A program made the translations under genes and the position numbers. From NCBI GenBank assembly GCA_946478845.1, contig CAMLDI010000003.1:1-64000 (forward strand): 64,000 bases of DNA, read 5' to 3'. The first letter of the stretch is position 1. The number at the start of each line of letters is the position of its first letter. This document shows, piece after piece, positions 62,389 to 64,000 of this stretch. The notes under the pieces are model-generated. The model saw nothing but the letters and a program-made list of their open reading frames with translations. It ran no database searches and had not been told where the DNA came from. The stretch comes from an uncultured Paenibacillaceae bacterium (GTDB taxonomy: Bacteria; Bacillota; Bacilli; Aneurinibacillales; Aneurinibacillaceae).

Positions 62389-64000
<1,612 letters not shown>

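Overview
The window looks like chromosome of a low-GC, endospore-forming member of the Bacillales. Evidence: many genes of the Bacillus yut/yun/yum neighbourhood (yumB, yumC, yuzB, yuzD, yutI, yutG, yutF, yutE, yutD, lipA, lytH, yunB, yunC, yunD, yunE), sporulation proteins (YunB, LytH, a YhcN/YlaJ lipoprotein), AGGAGG-type ribosome sites and frequent TTG/GTG starts. Two MqnE-like radical SAM enzymes suggest futalosine-type menaquinone synthesis, and a KamA-family enzyme and ThyX are present. This set would fit a relative of Tepidibacillus or Vulcanibacillus, but the genus is only a guess.

Layout. 1-5.4 kb: yumB end, yumC, small genes, an NlpC/P60 hydrolase and two tandem MqnE-like genes. 5.4-9.4 kb: an ABC exporter operon and a HigA-like HTH gene. 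9.6-15.9 kb: yut-type housekeeping genes and a SufR-like Fe-S regulator. 15.9-18.4 kb: a translationally coupled trio made of an atypical Lgt-fold protein, a Tes/MJ0619-like radical SAM enzyme and a small membrane protein. 18.4-30.8 kb: a DUF2252 protein, a tandem cyclotransferase, a deleted IS605-type element, patatin, an M29 aminopeptidase, an SPFH/RHH pair, hisC, a SEC-C protein and a KamA-like enzyme. 31-39 kb: an AT-rich accessory island. 39.2-54.7 kb: yutD, lipA, lytH, riboswitch-controlled thiC, padR-permease, yunB, psd, a DUF2339/DUF3999 pair, thyX, yunC, yunD and yunE. 54.8-60.9 kb: an ArsB/NhaD-type permease with a terminator in its leader, and a secreted-peptide/ABC cluster that looks like a bacteriocin locus. 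61-64 kb: sufS-sufU-sufB, with sufS running off the end.

The accessory island between the KamA-like gene and yutD holds a HEPN protein, a defence-type reverse transcriptase, a decayed insertion sequence inserted directly behind it, a P63C protein, an Mrr-like restriction fragment, a DUF5677 protein and a broken tyrosine integrase. It reads as a partly decayed integrated defence island. The 0.67 kb gap in front of the reverse transcriptase is a natural place for a partner noncoding RNA.

The best candidates for undescribed biology are: (1) the Lgt-like/radical SAM/small membrane protein operon, possibly lipid-tail chemistry; (2) the HEPN plus reverse transcriptase pair; (3) the secreted peptide with two FtsX-like permeases and an ATPase, separated by a 17-bp hairpin; (4) several RNA or operator hairpins placed on start sites.
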